NCBI GenBank assembly: GCA_965372385.1
Contig: CBDVCD010000003.1
Location: 1-38,978, forward strand
Source: JASJBU01 sp965372385
GTDB lineage: Bacteria > Pseudomonadota > Gammaproteobacteria > Chromatiales > Chromatiaceae
Direction of reading: 5' to 3'
Length of the DNA: 38,978 nt
The notes under the pieces are model-generated. The model was given only the letters and a program-made list of their open reading frames with translations. It was not told where the DNA came from and did not search any database. Each line of letters starts with the position of its first letter. Positions within the stretch are counted from its first letter, which is position 1. Shown here piece after piece: positions 17,249 through 25,786 of the stretch. A program made the translations under genes and the position numbers.

Positions 17249-17376
17249 CCCGGAGCTGTTACACCTTGGATGAAATTCAATCGGGGCGAAGGGTGGACGT
17301 TACCTGCCTGGTAACTGCTTCAACTGACAAGATCCTCTGGTGAGTTAGGCGTCAGCCCCCGGAACGAAGGGCCGAA

Positions 17377-17405
17377 ACCATAGCATGTTGGGGGTTAAAA
17401 GTCAT
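17377..17405 (-). promoter_or_regulatory. Candidate promoter of the DAB operon
   Basis: Read on the minus strand: a -35-like ATGACT (17400-17405), a 17-base spacer, and an extended -10 TGCTATGGT with its hexamer at 17377-17382. It lies about 130 bases upstream of the first DAB gene and within 65 bases after the riboflavin synthase stop. No LysR-type operator was recognised in the leader. Confidence 0.4.
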
Positions 17406-17441
17406 CGCTATCCGCTTATATTGTAATAAACGAGTGTATAT

Positions 17442-18053
17442 TCAAATGTCATAGCTTGGGAGAACCCGCTCCACCGTATCCACAATGGCCTGAGTCTGGG
17501 GATCGATCTCGATGTTTACCCGGTCTCCCGGTTGCCGCCCCGCGAGATTGGTTCTGCGCAGGGTCTCCGGGATCAGATTGACCTCGAACTCCGAACCATC
17601 CACCTCGCCGATGGTGAGGCTGATGCCGTCGATGCCGATATAGCCCTTGGTGAAGACGTACTTGCGCAAACCGTCAGGCAGCCGAAAACGGATCCGCCGA
17701 TTGTTTTCGCTGGCGACGACATCGATCACTTCCGCCATGCAGATGATATGCCCGGACATCTGATGGCCACCGATTTCATCGCCGAAACGGGCGGCGCGTT
17801 CGAAGTTGACCTTGTCACCAATCCGCAACTCCCCCAGATTGGTGACCCGCAGGGTCTCCTGCATCAGGTCGAAGAAGACCAGATCGCCTTCAATCCTGGT
17901 GACGGTCAGGCAGCAGCCGTTGTGCGCCACCGAGGCGCCTGTTTGCAGATCATCGCAATAGGCCTGGGGCAGACGCATGGTATGGGTGCGAAAGCGCTCT
18001 TTTTCCTGGATAGCCACCACTTCGGCGGTGCCCTGTACTATGCCGGTGAACAT
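17442..18053 (-). CDS. ribE: Riboflavin synthase, alpha subunit
   Basis: Catalyses dismutation of two 6,7-dimethyl-8-ribityllumazine molecules to riboflavin plus the pyrimidinedione, the last step of riboflavin synthesis. The 203-residue protein shows two lumazine-binding repeats: residues 1 to about 97, starting MFTGIVQG with ASVAHNGCCLTV, and about 98-195 with GHQMSGHI, KGYIGIDGISLT and NLIPETL. It matches E. coli riboflavin synthase (called RibC or RibE) closely along its length. The ATG at 18053 has AAGGAT nine bases upstream. It follows glnD on the same strand by about 58 bases. No FMN riboswitch is visible. The other rib genes are not in the window. Confidence 0.95.
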   Translation of the reverse strand: MFTGIVQGTAEVVAIQEKERFRTHTMRLPQAYCDDLQTGASVAHNGCCLTVTRIEGDLVFFDLMQETLRVTNLGELRIGDKVNFERAARFGDEIGGHQMSGHIICMAEVIDVVASENNRRIRFRLPDGLRKYVFTKGYIGIDGISLTIGEVDGSEFEVNLIPETLRRTNLAGRQPGDRVNIEIDPQTQAIVDTVERVLPSYDI

Positions 18054-18111
18054 ATGAATAAAGATCCTTTAGTAGAGTGGGCAGCGCCCACCAAATAACG
18101 CTTAATCGTAA

Positions 18112-20754
18112 CTAGTCAGACAGTCTTGAGGTTACGGCGTCGCGCAGACAGTCCAGTTGTTGCTCACTATTCAACGGCTGGTTATTGTGGTCGGTGATGA
18201 AGAAAATGTCCTCAACTTCGGCCCCCAGAGTGGCTATTTTGGCATGTTGCAGCCGCACCCCACAGGCGGCAAAGGCCTGGCCGATCTCTGATAAAAGGCC
18301 TGGCCGGTCCAGCGTGATCAGGCGCATCGTGGTACGTTCGTGAGTCGGGTCCTTCGAGAAGCTTATCCTTGTGGGCGTGTCGAAGTGTTGATGCTGGCGG
18401 GGTATGCGGCGATGGACCTTGAGTGGTCCATCCGGTCCCTGTGAGAGGCCCTCTTTCAGGGTGATGAGAATCTCCTGAAAGCGTTGATCGGGCTCCACCT
18501 GTGAGCCATCCTCCTCGAGGATCAGGAAAGAGTTGAGGGAAAAGCCCGTCGAGGTGCCCATGACCCTGGCGTTGACAATGGAGAGACCGAGCTGGTCCAG
18601 CAGGGTGGTACTCACGGCAAACAGGTTATCCCGGTCAGCACCGTAATAGAGGACTTCAGTGCCGCCCCGCTCGGCGGTCTGGCGCAAGGCAATCAGTGGC
18701 AGTTTTTGCATGGGCGTCGCCAGGATGGCTTGGGTATGACGTTTTATTGCATTGGGCGAATGGGTCAGGAAATACTCGTTGGGCAGGGTTTTCCAGAGGT
18801 TTGTCACTGCGTTGGTGTCTGCCTGGGTCTGCTTCAGTTGGATCAATGCCTCCGCCTGTTTCGCCTCGATCAGATCCTGCTGGGCCAGTGGATTGTCCAA
18901 TCCCCGCAGCAGGGCCATGCGAGTGGCCTTGAACAGATCCCTCAGCAGGGAGTCTTTCCAGGAGTTCCAGCTGCGTGGATTGGTCGCACGCCCGTCGGCC
19001 GCCGTCAGCAGATAGAGATAGGTCAGTTGGGTGGCATCCCCCGCGATGGCGGCAAATTCCTGCACCACCTCCGGGTCGGTGATGTCCTTGCGCTGGGCGA
19101 TCATGGACATTATCAGGTGATGCTGCACCAACCAGCTCACCAGGCGGCTGTCGTATTCGCTCAGATGGTGCAGACGGCAGAATACCAAGGCATCCTCCGC
19201 GCCCAGCTTCGAATGATCTCCACCACGACCTTTGGCAATATCATGAAAGAGGGCGGCAAGATAGATCAACTCAGGCTTTGGCAGGGTGTGGAACAACTGA
19301 CTGCAGAAGGGGTGTTCATGTGTGAAATCGGGGACGGTAAAGCGACGTAGATTGCGCAGCACCATCAGGGTATGTTCATCCACGGTATACACGTGGAAGA
19401 GGTCATACTGCATGCGTCCGACGATCATCTTGAAGGCAGGGATATAGGCCGCGAGAATGCCGTAGATATTCATGCGCCTAAACTCATGGGTGATGCCATG
19501 GGGCTGGCGCAGGATCTCCATGAACAGGCTCTGGGCACGTATGTCGTGGCGGAATTTGTCGTCGATCAGATGTCGGTGACTGCGAACCAGGCGGATAGTG
19601 CTGGCCCGTACACCCTTAAGCTCCGGATGCCCCTGCATGATGAAAAACAGCTCCAGCAGCGCGCTGGGTGCCTGTTGGAAAACCGAGTCACTGGTGACTT
19701 CCAGGAAACCGTTGCGGTTTTGAAACCGGCGGTTGATCGGGATGGGCTCTTGCAGAGGGTTTTCCAGCAGGATCGCTTCCTGGAAATGCTGCAACAGCAT
19801 CTCGTTGAGACGGCTCAGTTCCATCACGTTACGGTAGTAGTCCTGCATGAACCGCTCCACCGCGAGATTGGCGGAGTCCGCATCATAGCCCAGCTGGGCG
19901 GCGAGGGTGCGCTGGTGGTCGAACAACAGACGGTCGTCAGGCCGGCCGGTCAACAGGTGAAGGGCGAAGCGAACCCGCCAGAGATGGTTTTGCCCGTTGA
20001 TCAGGGCTGAATATTCAGATTCATTGAGAAACCCATGGTCTACCAATTCGTGCAGGTTTTTTGTCTGGAAGTGGCGTTTCGTTACCCAGCCGATCATCTG
20101 GATGTCGCGCAGTCCCCCGGGACTCTCCTTGATGTTAGGTTCCAGGTTGCTGATGCTGTTGTCGTACTTGGCGTGCCGGGTCTGCTGTTCCTGCCATTTG
20201 GCCTGGAAGAAATCGTGGCTGTTCCACATCTTTTCCGGACCTGTCGCCTCTTGCATCCGGCTGAACAGGAGGTCCGAACCGGCCAGCAAGCGGGACTCAA
20301 TGAGGTTTGTCATGACACTGATATCCTGCTCCGCCTCCCGGATACAGTCTTCGATGGTACGCACACTGTGCCCCACATAGAGACCGATATCCCAGAGCAG
20401 GGTGGGTAACCGCTCGAGCTGATCTTTCAGCTTTTCGAAGTGCTCCTCCTGTGCGACCAGGATCAGCAGATCGATATCGGAGTTGGGATGCAGTTCGCCT
20501 CGGCCGTAACCGCCAACGGCGACCAATGCGGTGGCCTGTGAGTCAGCGAAGATGAAGTGCCAGATCCGTTTCAGTATCTCATCCATCAGGTGAGCTCGGG
20601 CGCTAACCAGCTCAGTGATGGGTTGCTGCTCAAACTGCTCGCGAATCAGGCTAGAGCCCTGTTGGATGGCCTGTTTGAAAGCGACAATGGGTTGAGTGGA
20701 CTGCCCTAGGGCTTGATCCAAGGCGGAAAAATCAAACATCCTGACTTTACTCAT
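18112..20754 (-). CDS. glnD: Bifunctional uridylyltransferase/uridylyl-removing enzyme GlnD
   Basis: Nitrogen sensor that uridylylates PII proteins when glutamine is low and de-uridylylates them when it is high. It is 880 aa, full length. The nucleotidyltransferase motif is GGYGRGELHPNSDID at 81-95, with catalytic Asp93 and Asp95. The PII-uridylyltransferase region (SPGGLRDIQM) follows at about 211. An HD hydrolase domain has FHDIAKGRGGDHS at 503-515. Two C-terminal ACT domains (about 697-750 and 807-880) sense glutamine. It is 24 bases downstream of map on the same strand, a common gammaproteobacterial arrangement. The ribosome site is weak, suggesting coupling to map translation. Confidence 0.97.
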   Translation of the reverse strand: MSKVRMFDFSALDQALGQSTQPIVAFKQAIQQGSSLIREQFEQQPITELVSARAHLMDEILKRIWHFIFADSQATALVAVGGYGRGELHPNSDIDLLILVAQEEHFEKLKDQLERLPTLLWDIGLYVGHSVRTIEDCIREAEQDISVMTNLIESRLLAGSDLLFSRMQEATGPEKMWNSHDFFQAKWQEQQTRHAKYDNSISNLEPNIKESPGGLRDIQMIGWVTKRHFQTKNLHELVDHGFLNESEYSALINGQNHLWRVRFALHLLTGRPDDRLLFDHQRTLAAQLGYDADSANLAVERFMQDYYRNVMELSRLNEMLLQHFQEAILLENPLQEPIPINRRFQNRNGFLEVTSDSVFQQAPSALLELFFIMQGHPELKGVRASTIRLVRSHRHLIDDKFRHDIRAQSLFMEILRQPHGITHEFRRMNIYGILAAYIPAFKMIVGRMQYDLFHVYTVDEHTLMVLRNLRRFTVPDFTHEHPFCSQLFHTLPKPELIYLAALFHDIAKGRGGDHSKLGAEDALVFCRLHHLSEYDSRLVSWLVQHHLIMSMIAQRKDITDPEVVQEFAAIAGDATQLTYLYLLTAADGRATNPRSWNSWKDSLLRDLFKATRMALLRGLDNPLAQQDLIEAKQAEALIQLKQTQADTNAVTNLWKTLPNEYFLTHSPNAIKRHTQAILATPMQKLPLIALRQTAERGGTEVLYYGADRDNLFAVSTTLLDQLGLSIVNARVMGTSTGFSLNSFLILEEDGSQVEPDQRFQEILITLKEGLSQGPDGPLKVHRRIPRQHQHFDTPTRISFSKDPTHERTTMRLITLDRPGLLSEIGQAFAACGVRLQHAKIATLGAEVEDIFFITDHNNQPLNSEQQLDCLRDAVTSRLSD

Positions 20755-20778
20755 GCAGAGGTGAACCGGCGTGTGGTA

Positions 20779-21558
20779 TTAGCCAGTGCTGTTGTGGGAC
20801 TCTTCCCGGCGCAGGGTCAGTACGTCATAACCATCCGGCGTTACCAGTAGTGTGTGCTCATACTGCGCGGATAGGCTGCGGTCTTTGGTAACCACAGTCC
20901 AGCCATCCGGACGCAACTTTACCTGCTGCTTGCCCGAATTCACCATGGGTTCGATGGTGAAACACATGCCTTCCTGCAGGCTTAATCCTGTGTCGGGAGA
21001 ACCATAGTGGAGGATCTGTGGGTCTTCATGGAACTCCTTGCCGATACCATGTCCACAATACTCCCGGACGACGGAATAGTTGTATCCCTCGACAAACTGT
21101 TGAATGGCATGTCCTATGTCTCCAAGCCGGGTACCCGGTTTGACCTGTTTGATACCAATCCAGAGGGCGCGATAGGTGATATCCATCAGGCGGTTTGCCA
21201 GGATAGAGGTTTCGCCGACCGTGAACATCTTGCTGGTATCCCCGTGGTAGCCATCCTTGATGACCGTGATGTCCAGATTGACGATGTCACCCTTCTTCAA
21301 CCGCTTCTCAGCTGGAATGCCATGGCAGACAACCTGATTGACCGAACTGCAGATGGATTTAGGAAAGCCCCGGTAGTTCAGGGGGGCTGGAACCGCCTGC
21401 TGTTCGTGTACTATGTGATCGTGGCAGATCCGATCCAGCTCGGCGGTGGTGATACCGGGCCTGACATAGGGCTCGATCATCTCCAATACTTCGGCGGCAA
21501 GCCGCCCGGCGACACGCATCTTCTCGATTTCTTGCGCTGTTTTTATCGTTACGCTCAT
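20779..21558 (-). CDS. map: Methionine aminopeptidase type I
   Basis: Removes N-terminal methionine from nascent proteins in the cytosol. All five metal ligands are at nearly the E. coli positions: Asp96 in VNLDIT, Asp107 in YHGDTS, His170 in CGHGIGKEFHEDP, Glu203 in FTIEPM, and Glu234 in QYEHTLL. At 259 aa it has the usual length of the family. It is transcribed divergently from rpsB, as in many gammaproteobacteria, with a 248-base intergenic region that holds the rpsB promoter and leader. It probably forms an operon with glnD. Confidence 0.97.
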   Translation of the reverse strand: MSVTIKTAQEIEKMRVAGRLAAEVLEMIEPYVRPGITTAELDRICHDHIVHEQQAVPAPLNYRGFPKSICSSVNQVVCHGIPAEKRLKKGDIVNLDITVIKDGYHGDTSKMFTVGETSILANRLMDITYRALWIGIKQVKPGTRLGDIGHAIQQFVEGYNYSVVREYCGHGIGKEFHEDPQILHYGSPDTGLSLQEGMCFTIEPMVNSGKQQVKLRPDGWTVVTKDRSLSAQYEHTLLVTPDGYDVLTLRREESHNSTG

Positions 21559-21611
21559 GAGTAGTAGCTTGTAAAGTCTGAAAAATTAAGGCGTTGCGAG
21601 AGAGATTGGGT

Positions 21612-21640
21612 TTGTCGCAGTAAACGGATTATGGTATAAA
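21612..21640 (+). promoter_or_regulatory. Sigma-70 type promoter for rpsB-tsf
   Basis: TTGTCG (21612-21617), an exact 17-base spacer, and TATAAA (21635-21640). A GC-rich stretch, acgcgccgct, follows directly as the discriminator; such discriminators are typical of stringently controlled ribosomal promoters. The start of transcription would be near 21647, leaving a leader of about 160 nt before the rpsB ATG. Confidence 0.7.
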
Positions 21641-21715
21641 ACGCGCCGCTGAATCGCAATCGGTTCACGCTAACCAATACCCACTTTCCGAATAGGGATG
21701 TGGAGTAAATACGCA

Positions 21716-21775
21716 CACATACCGTCACATGGATCGGGGTGCCTTATCGGATAGGGTCGATTCATGGGGTATGTG
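21716..21775 (+). promoter_or_regulatory. Structured rpsB mRNA leader, candidate S2 autoregulatory element
   Basis: The leader folds as nested helices. An outer 8-bp helix pairs 21716-21723 (cacatacc) with 21768-21775. A 9-bp inner helix pairs 21728-21736 (catggatcg) with 21758-21766 and includes one G-U pair. The apical region is about 21 nt. The outer helix ends about 20 bases before the rpsB ribosome-binding site (CAGGAG at 21795-21800). E. coli and relatives use a conserved rpsB leader for feedback by ribosomal protein S2; position and pairing fit that, but identity to the known motif was not checked. Confidence 0.55.
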
Positions 21776-21806
21776 GAGGTTTAACCCAATTAATCAGGAG
21801 TCACTC

Positions 21807-22562
21807 ATGAGTGCAGTTTCCATGCGCCAGATGCTAGAGGCAGGCGTACATTTCGGTCATCAGACCCGCTATTGGAACCCCAAGATGGGTCCATACATAT
21901 TCGGTCATCGTAGCAAGATTCATATCGTCAATCTTGAAAAGACCCTGCCCCTGTTCAACGAGGCCATGAATTTTGTCGGATCATTGTCCGCCAATGGCGG
22001 TAAGATTCTTTTCGTAGGCACCAAGCGAGCCGCGCAGGGCCCCGTTAGCGAGGAGGCGACACGCTGTGGAATGCCCTATGTCAACCATCGTTGGCTGGGC
22101 GGCATGCTGACCAATTTCAAGACCATCAAGCAGTCGGTCAAACGGCTCAAGGATCTGGATGCGATGTTCGAAGACGGCAGTGTCGAACAGCGTTTCAATA
22201 AGAAAGAGGCCCTGGGGCTCCAGCGTGAGCTTGAGAAGCTGGAGCGCAGCCTGGGCGGGATCAAAAACATGAGTGGTCTGCCGGATGCCCTGTTTATCAT
22301 CGATGTCGGGCATGAGGAAATCGCCGTGGCTGAAGCCCGCAAGCTCGGTATTCCGGTGATCGGCGTGGTGGATACCAACAACAGCCCGGATGATGTGGAC
22401 TATGTGATTCCGGGTAACGACGATGCGATCCGTGCGATACAGCTCTATGTTCAGGGCGCCTCGGCGGCAATCCTGGAGGGTCGCGCCAGTGCCGCCACCC
22501 ATGTGGCTGCCTCAGGCAGCGCCACGGAGGAATTTGTCGAGGTTTCCGAGGGCGATACCTAA
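21807..22562 (+). CDS. rpsB: 30S ribosomal protein S2
   Basis: Small-subunit ribosomal protein that bridges the 30S head and body and is needed for S1 binding. The start MSAVSMRQMLEAGVHFGHQT and the motifs WNPKM, VNHRWLGGMLTNF, PDALFIIDV and GIPVIGVVDTN are diagnostic. The ATG at 21807 is chosen over an upstream in-frame ATG at 21729 because CAGGAG lies six bases before it and S2 proteins begin here. The product is 251 aa. It is the first gene of the rpsB-tsf-pyrH-frr group and probably feedback-regulated through the leader. Confidence 0.97.
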   Translation: MSAVSMRQMLEAGVHFGHQTRYWNPKMGPYIFGHRSKIHIVNLEKTLPLFNEAMNFVGSLSANGGKILFVGTKRAAQGPVSEEATRCGMPYVNHRWLGGMLTNFKTIKQSVKRLKDLDAMFEDGSVEQRFNKKEALGLQRELEKLERSLGGIKNMSGLPDALFIIDVGHEEIAVAEARKLGIPVIGVVDTNNSPDDVDYVIPGNDDAIRAIQLYVQGASAAILEGRASAATHVAASGSATEEFVEVSEGDT

Positions 22563-22650
22563 TCCAACCGGACAGACAGGGCCGGGTATTAGCGGTAGCT
22601 GATCCCGCTCGGTTTCCATTCACATATTAGATACTGAAGGTAGACAGTTC

Positions 22651-23547
22651 ATGGCAATTACAGCCTCTCAGGTAAAGGAACTGCGCGAACGTACCGGCGC
22701 AGGCATGATGGAGTGCAAAAAGGCACTGGTTGAGTCAGATGGCGATATAGAAGCGGCGATCGAACAGATGCGCAAGTCCGGTACGGCCAAGGCGGCCAAG
22801 AAGGCCGGTCGTACCGCGGCGGAAGGCGTGATAGTGCTCAGCTTCAACGACAACAACAGCCAGGCAGCAATGGTCGAAGTCAACTGCGAGACCGACTTTG
22901 TGGGCAAAGACGACAACTTTACCTCTTTTGCCAGCGCCGTGGCTGAGCGGGTGCTGAGTGGCGGAGCGGATGATGTGGCTGGCCTGATGGATCAACCCCT
23001 GCATGAAGGGGAGGATACCACCGTCAACCAGGCCCGTGAGGCCCTCATCTCCAAACTGGGCGAGAACATGAACGTGCGCCGGTTTGCCCGTTTCCAGACA
23101 GGTAATGGAAAACTCATCAGTTACCGTCACGGTGTGCGTATCGGTGTGGTGGTTGAAGTGGCAGACGGCGACGAGGAACTGGGTAAGGACCTGGCCATGC
23201 ATATCGCGGCCACCAACCCGATCTGTCTGTCCGCTGAACAAATGCCACAGGAACTGCTGGCAAAGGAGCGTGAGATCGTTAGCGCACAAGCCAAGGAACA
23301 AGCCAAGGAGAGCGGCAAGCCCGACAACATCATCGAAAAGATGGTCGATGGTCGTATGCGTAAATACCTGGCGGAAAATACCCTGCTGGGCCAGGCATTC
23401 GTCAAGGATCCCGATCTCACGGTGGAGAAACTGCTGAAGAGCAAGGGCGCGAGCATCTTACAGTATCAGCGTTTCGAAGTCGGAGAGGGCATCGAGAAGA
23501 AGAAGGAGAACTTCGCGGAAGAGGTGATGGCCCAGGTAAACAGGTAG
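22651..23547 (+). CDS. tsf: Translation elongation factor Ts
   Basis: Guanine nucleotide exchange factor for EF-Tu. The N-terminal UBA-like domain starts with ITASQVKELRERTGAGMMECKKAL, split here as two recognised stretches (VKELRERTGAGM and ECKKAL). The conserved CETDFVGKDD core (about 81-90) follows, and HIAATNP marks the later core subdomain. At 298 aa it is slightly longer than E. coli Ts (283). It sits 88 bases after rpsB, in the usual order. The ATG is preceded by GAAGG. Confidence 0.97.
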   Translation: MAITASQVKELRERTGAGMMECKKALVESDGDIEAAIEQMRKSGTAKAAKKAGRTAAEGVIVLSFNDNNSQAAMVEVNCETDFVGKDDNFTSFASAVAERVLSGGADDVAGLMDQPLHEGEDTTVNQAREALISKLGENMNVRRFARFQTGNGKLISYRHGVRIGVVVEVADGDEELGKDLAMHIAATNPICLSAEQMPQELLAKEREIVSAQAKEQAKESGKPDNIIEKMVDGRMRKYLAENTLLGQAFVKDPDLTVEKLLKSKGASILQYQRFEVGEGIEKKKENFAEEVMAQVNR

Positions 23548-23675
23548 GCCTGTGATCAGCTGTCATGGAGAGACCGCCTCGGGCTGTTTTCAGCTCCATA
23601 TAGCAGGTACCATGCAGTGTCCGGCGCGCAAAGCCAAGGAACTCGAAAAATTTAGGTAAGGACTCAGGCAGAGAG

Positions 23676-24407
23676 ATGTCAGATCTACATTTTCAACGCA
23701 TCCTGCTTAAACTGAGCGGTGAAGCCTTGATGGGTAAAGGTGCATTTGGCATCGACCCAGACGTCATGGGGCGCCTAGCCGGTGAGATCGGGGAACTGGT
23801 GAACGCCGGGGTGCAGGTAGGGCTGGTCATTGGTGGCGGCAACATTTTTCGTGGCGCCGGTCTGGCGCAAGGTGGCCTCGATCGGGTGAGTGGCGATCAT
23901 ATGGGAATGCTGGCCACGGTGATGAACTCCCTGGCCATGCAGGATGCCCTCTCCCGTATCCACATAGAGAGCCGGGTTCTGTCAGCGTTGGCCATGCCGG
24001 ATGTCTGTGAGTCCTTCACGGCCCACGGGGCGCGGCGGTACCTGGATAAAGGACGGGTGGTAATCCTGGCTGCCGGCACGGGTAACCCCTATTTTACAAC
24101 AGACTCAGCCGCCAGCTTGCGGGCGATCGAGATCCAGGCCGACCTATTGATCAAGGCCACCAAGGTCAATGGTGTCTATTCCGCGGATCCGGTCAAGTTC
24201 TCGAACGCTGAATTCTATTCCAATCTGACCTACAATCGAGTCCTGGCGGAGAATCTGCAGGTCATGGATGCAACGGCCATCGTGCTCTGCCGTGACAACA
24301 ACATGCCCCTGCGAATCATGAATATCAATGATTCCGGTGCGCTGATGCGGTTGATGCAGGGAGAGGTAATTGGCTCTTTGGTAGAGAAAGGCGATAAACA
24401 TGATTAA
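23676..24407 (+). CDS. pyrH: UMP kinase
   Basis: Phosphorylates UMP to UDP in pyrimidine nucleotide synthesis. It is an amino-acid-kinase-fold hexamer, regulated by GTP and UTP in E. coli. Seen in the sequence: ILLKLSGEALMG near the N-terminus, VIGGGNIFRG at about 50-59, GDHMGMLATVMN, and the GTGNPYFTTDSAA nucleotide/UMP-binding motif. At 243 aa it has full length. Its stop overlaps the frr ATG by eight bases (24400-24407), indicating translational coupling. Confidence 0.97.
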   Translation: MSDLHFQRILLKLSGEALMGKGAFGIDPDVMGRLAGEIGELVNAGVQVGLVIGGGNIFRGAGLAQGGLDRVSGDHMGMLATVMNSLAMQDALSRIHIESRVLSALAMPDVCESFTAHGARRYLDKGRVVILAAGTGNPYFTTDSAASLRAIEIQADLLIKATKVNGVYSADPVKFSNAEFYSNLTYNRVLAENLQVMDATAIVLCRDNNMPLRIMNINDSGALMRLMQGEVIGSLVEKGDKHD

Positions 24408-24957
24408 CGATATCAAAAGTGATGCTGCCGACCGCATGGGGAAGAGCGTAGAGTCTCTGACTCATGAACTGGCAAAGGTGAGGACCGGGCGGGCCCATCC
24501 CAGTCTGCTGGACCATATCCATGTAGATTATTACGGCTCGGAGGTGCCGCTCAGCCAGGTTGCCAACATCAGTGTTGAGGACGCCCGGACCCTGAAGGTG
24601 ACCCCATGGGAGAAACCCATGGTTGCCCTGGTGGAGAAGGCGATCATGACCTCGGATCTCGGTCTGAATCCGATGAGTGCCGGGACTGTGATACGGGTAC
24701 CGATGCCGCCGCTGACCGAGGAGCGCCGCAGGGATCTGATTCGGGTGGTGCGCCATGAGGCGGAAGGCGCCAAGGTGGCGATTCGGAATATCCGCCGGGA
24801 TGCCAATCACGACTTGAAGGAACTGGTCAAGGAGAAGATGATCTCTGAAGATGATGAGAGGCGGGGTCATGAGATGATTCAGAAACTGACCGATCAACAC
24901 ATCAAGGAATTGGATGAAGTCCTGGAGACGAAAGAAAAGGACCTGATGGAGATCTGA
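24400..24957 (+). CDS. frr: Ribosome recycling factor
   Basis: Splits post-termination ribosomes together with EF-G. At 185 aa it has the same length as the E. coli protein. Diagnostic stretches are LAKVRTGRAHPSLLD, the beta-domain (VDYYGSEVPLSQVANISVED, about 43-62) and the C-terminal helix with RRDAN and DDERRGHEMIQKLTD. The start codon lies inside the end of pyrH. Only eight bases separate its stop from uppS. Confidence 0.97.
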   Translation: MINDIKSDAADRMGKSVESLTHELAKVRTGRAHPSLLDHIHVDYYGSEVPLSQVANISVEDARTLKVTPWEKPMVALVEKAIMTSDLGLNPMSAGTVIRVPMPPLTEERRRDLIRVVRHEAEGAKVAIRNIRRDANHDLKELVKEKMISEDDERRGHEMIQKLTDQHIKELDEVLETKEKDLMEI

Positions 24958-24965
24958 CGGATCTC

Positions 24966-25769
24966 ATGATGAGCGACGATCAATCCAATCTGGATGCTTC
25001 CAGCACGCTGGAGCAGGGAGCCCCATCTCTCCAGGAGACTGATGATCCTGGTCTGCCAAGGCACATCGCGATTATCATGGATGGTAACGGTCGTTGGGCA
25101 CAGAGCCGTGGACTGCCCCGGACTGCCGGGCATTCCGCCGGGGTCCAGGCCGTCAGAAAGGTCATCGAACAGTGTGTACAGCGCAAGATCCGGGTTCTGA
25201 CCCTGTTTGCCTTCAGCAGCGAAAACTGGTGCCGCCCGATGAAAGAGGTGGGCCTGATCATGGAGCTGTTTATCAGCGCGCTGAAAAAAGAGGCCAGACG
25301 TCTGCATAAAAATGGCGTGCGCTTGGTTGTGATCGGTGAGCGGACGGCATTCTCCGATAAACTCCAGCAAAGAATTCAAGAGGTTGAACGGCTGACCTCC
25401 GACAACGATGCTCTGATTCTCCAGATCGCAGCCAACTACGGGGGACGTTGGGATATCCTCCAGGCAACCAGAAAACTGGCGCAGGCGGTAAGAGAGGGGG
25501 AGCTGGATCCGCAAGATATCGATGAGGATCGGCTGGCAGGCGCCCTCTCATTTCCTTTTCAGGCCGATCCCGATCTCTATATCCGCACCGGGGGGGAGAA
25601 GCGCCTGAGTAACTTCCTGCTCTGGCAGGCCGCCTATGCCGAGCTCTACTTTACCGATATGCTCTGGCCCGATTTCGATGACGTGGCTCTGGATCTCGCC
25701 CTCGAGGAGTATGTGGGCCGGCAGCGCCGTTTCGGACAGACCGGTGAGCAGGTAACGGGCGATGGCTGA
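24966..25769 (+). CDS. uppS: Undecaprenyl diphosphate synthase (cis-prenyltransferase)
   Basis: Condenses eight isopentenyl diphosphates onto farnesyl diphosphate to give the C55 lipid carrier for peptidoglycan and O-antigen. The catalytic Asp39 sits in IAIIMDGNGRWA. The FSSENW motif and the C-terminal DLYIRTGGEKRLSNFLLWQ signature are intact. At 267 aa it has an N-terminal extension of about 25 polar residues. The start is either ATG at 24966 or the adjacent ATG at 24969; the ribosome site is weak, consistent with coupling to frr. It is co-transcribed with cdsA, 17 bases downstream. Confidence 0.96.
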   Translation: MMSDDQSNLDASSTLEQGAPSLQETDDPGLPRHIAIIMDGNGRWAQSRGLPRTAGHSAGVQAVRKVIEQCVQRKIRVLTLFAFSSENWCRPMKEVGLIMELFISALKKEARRLHKNGVRLVVIGERTAFSDKLQQRIQEVERLTSDNDALILQIAANYGGRWDILQATRKLAQAVREGELDPQDIDEDRLAGALSFPFQADPDLYIRTGGEKRLSNFLLWQAAYAELYFTDMLWPDFDDVALDLALEEYVGRQRRFGQTGEQVTGDG

Positions 25770-25786
25770 GGTTTACTGAGGTCTCA

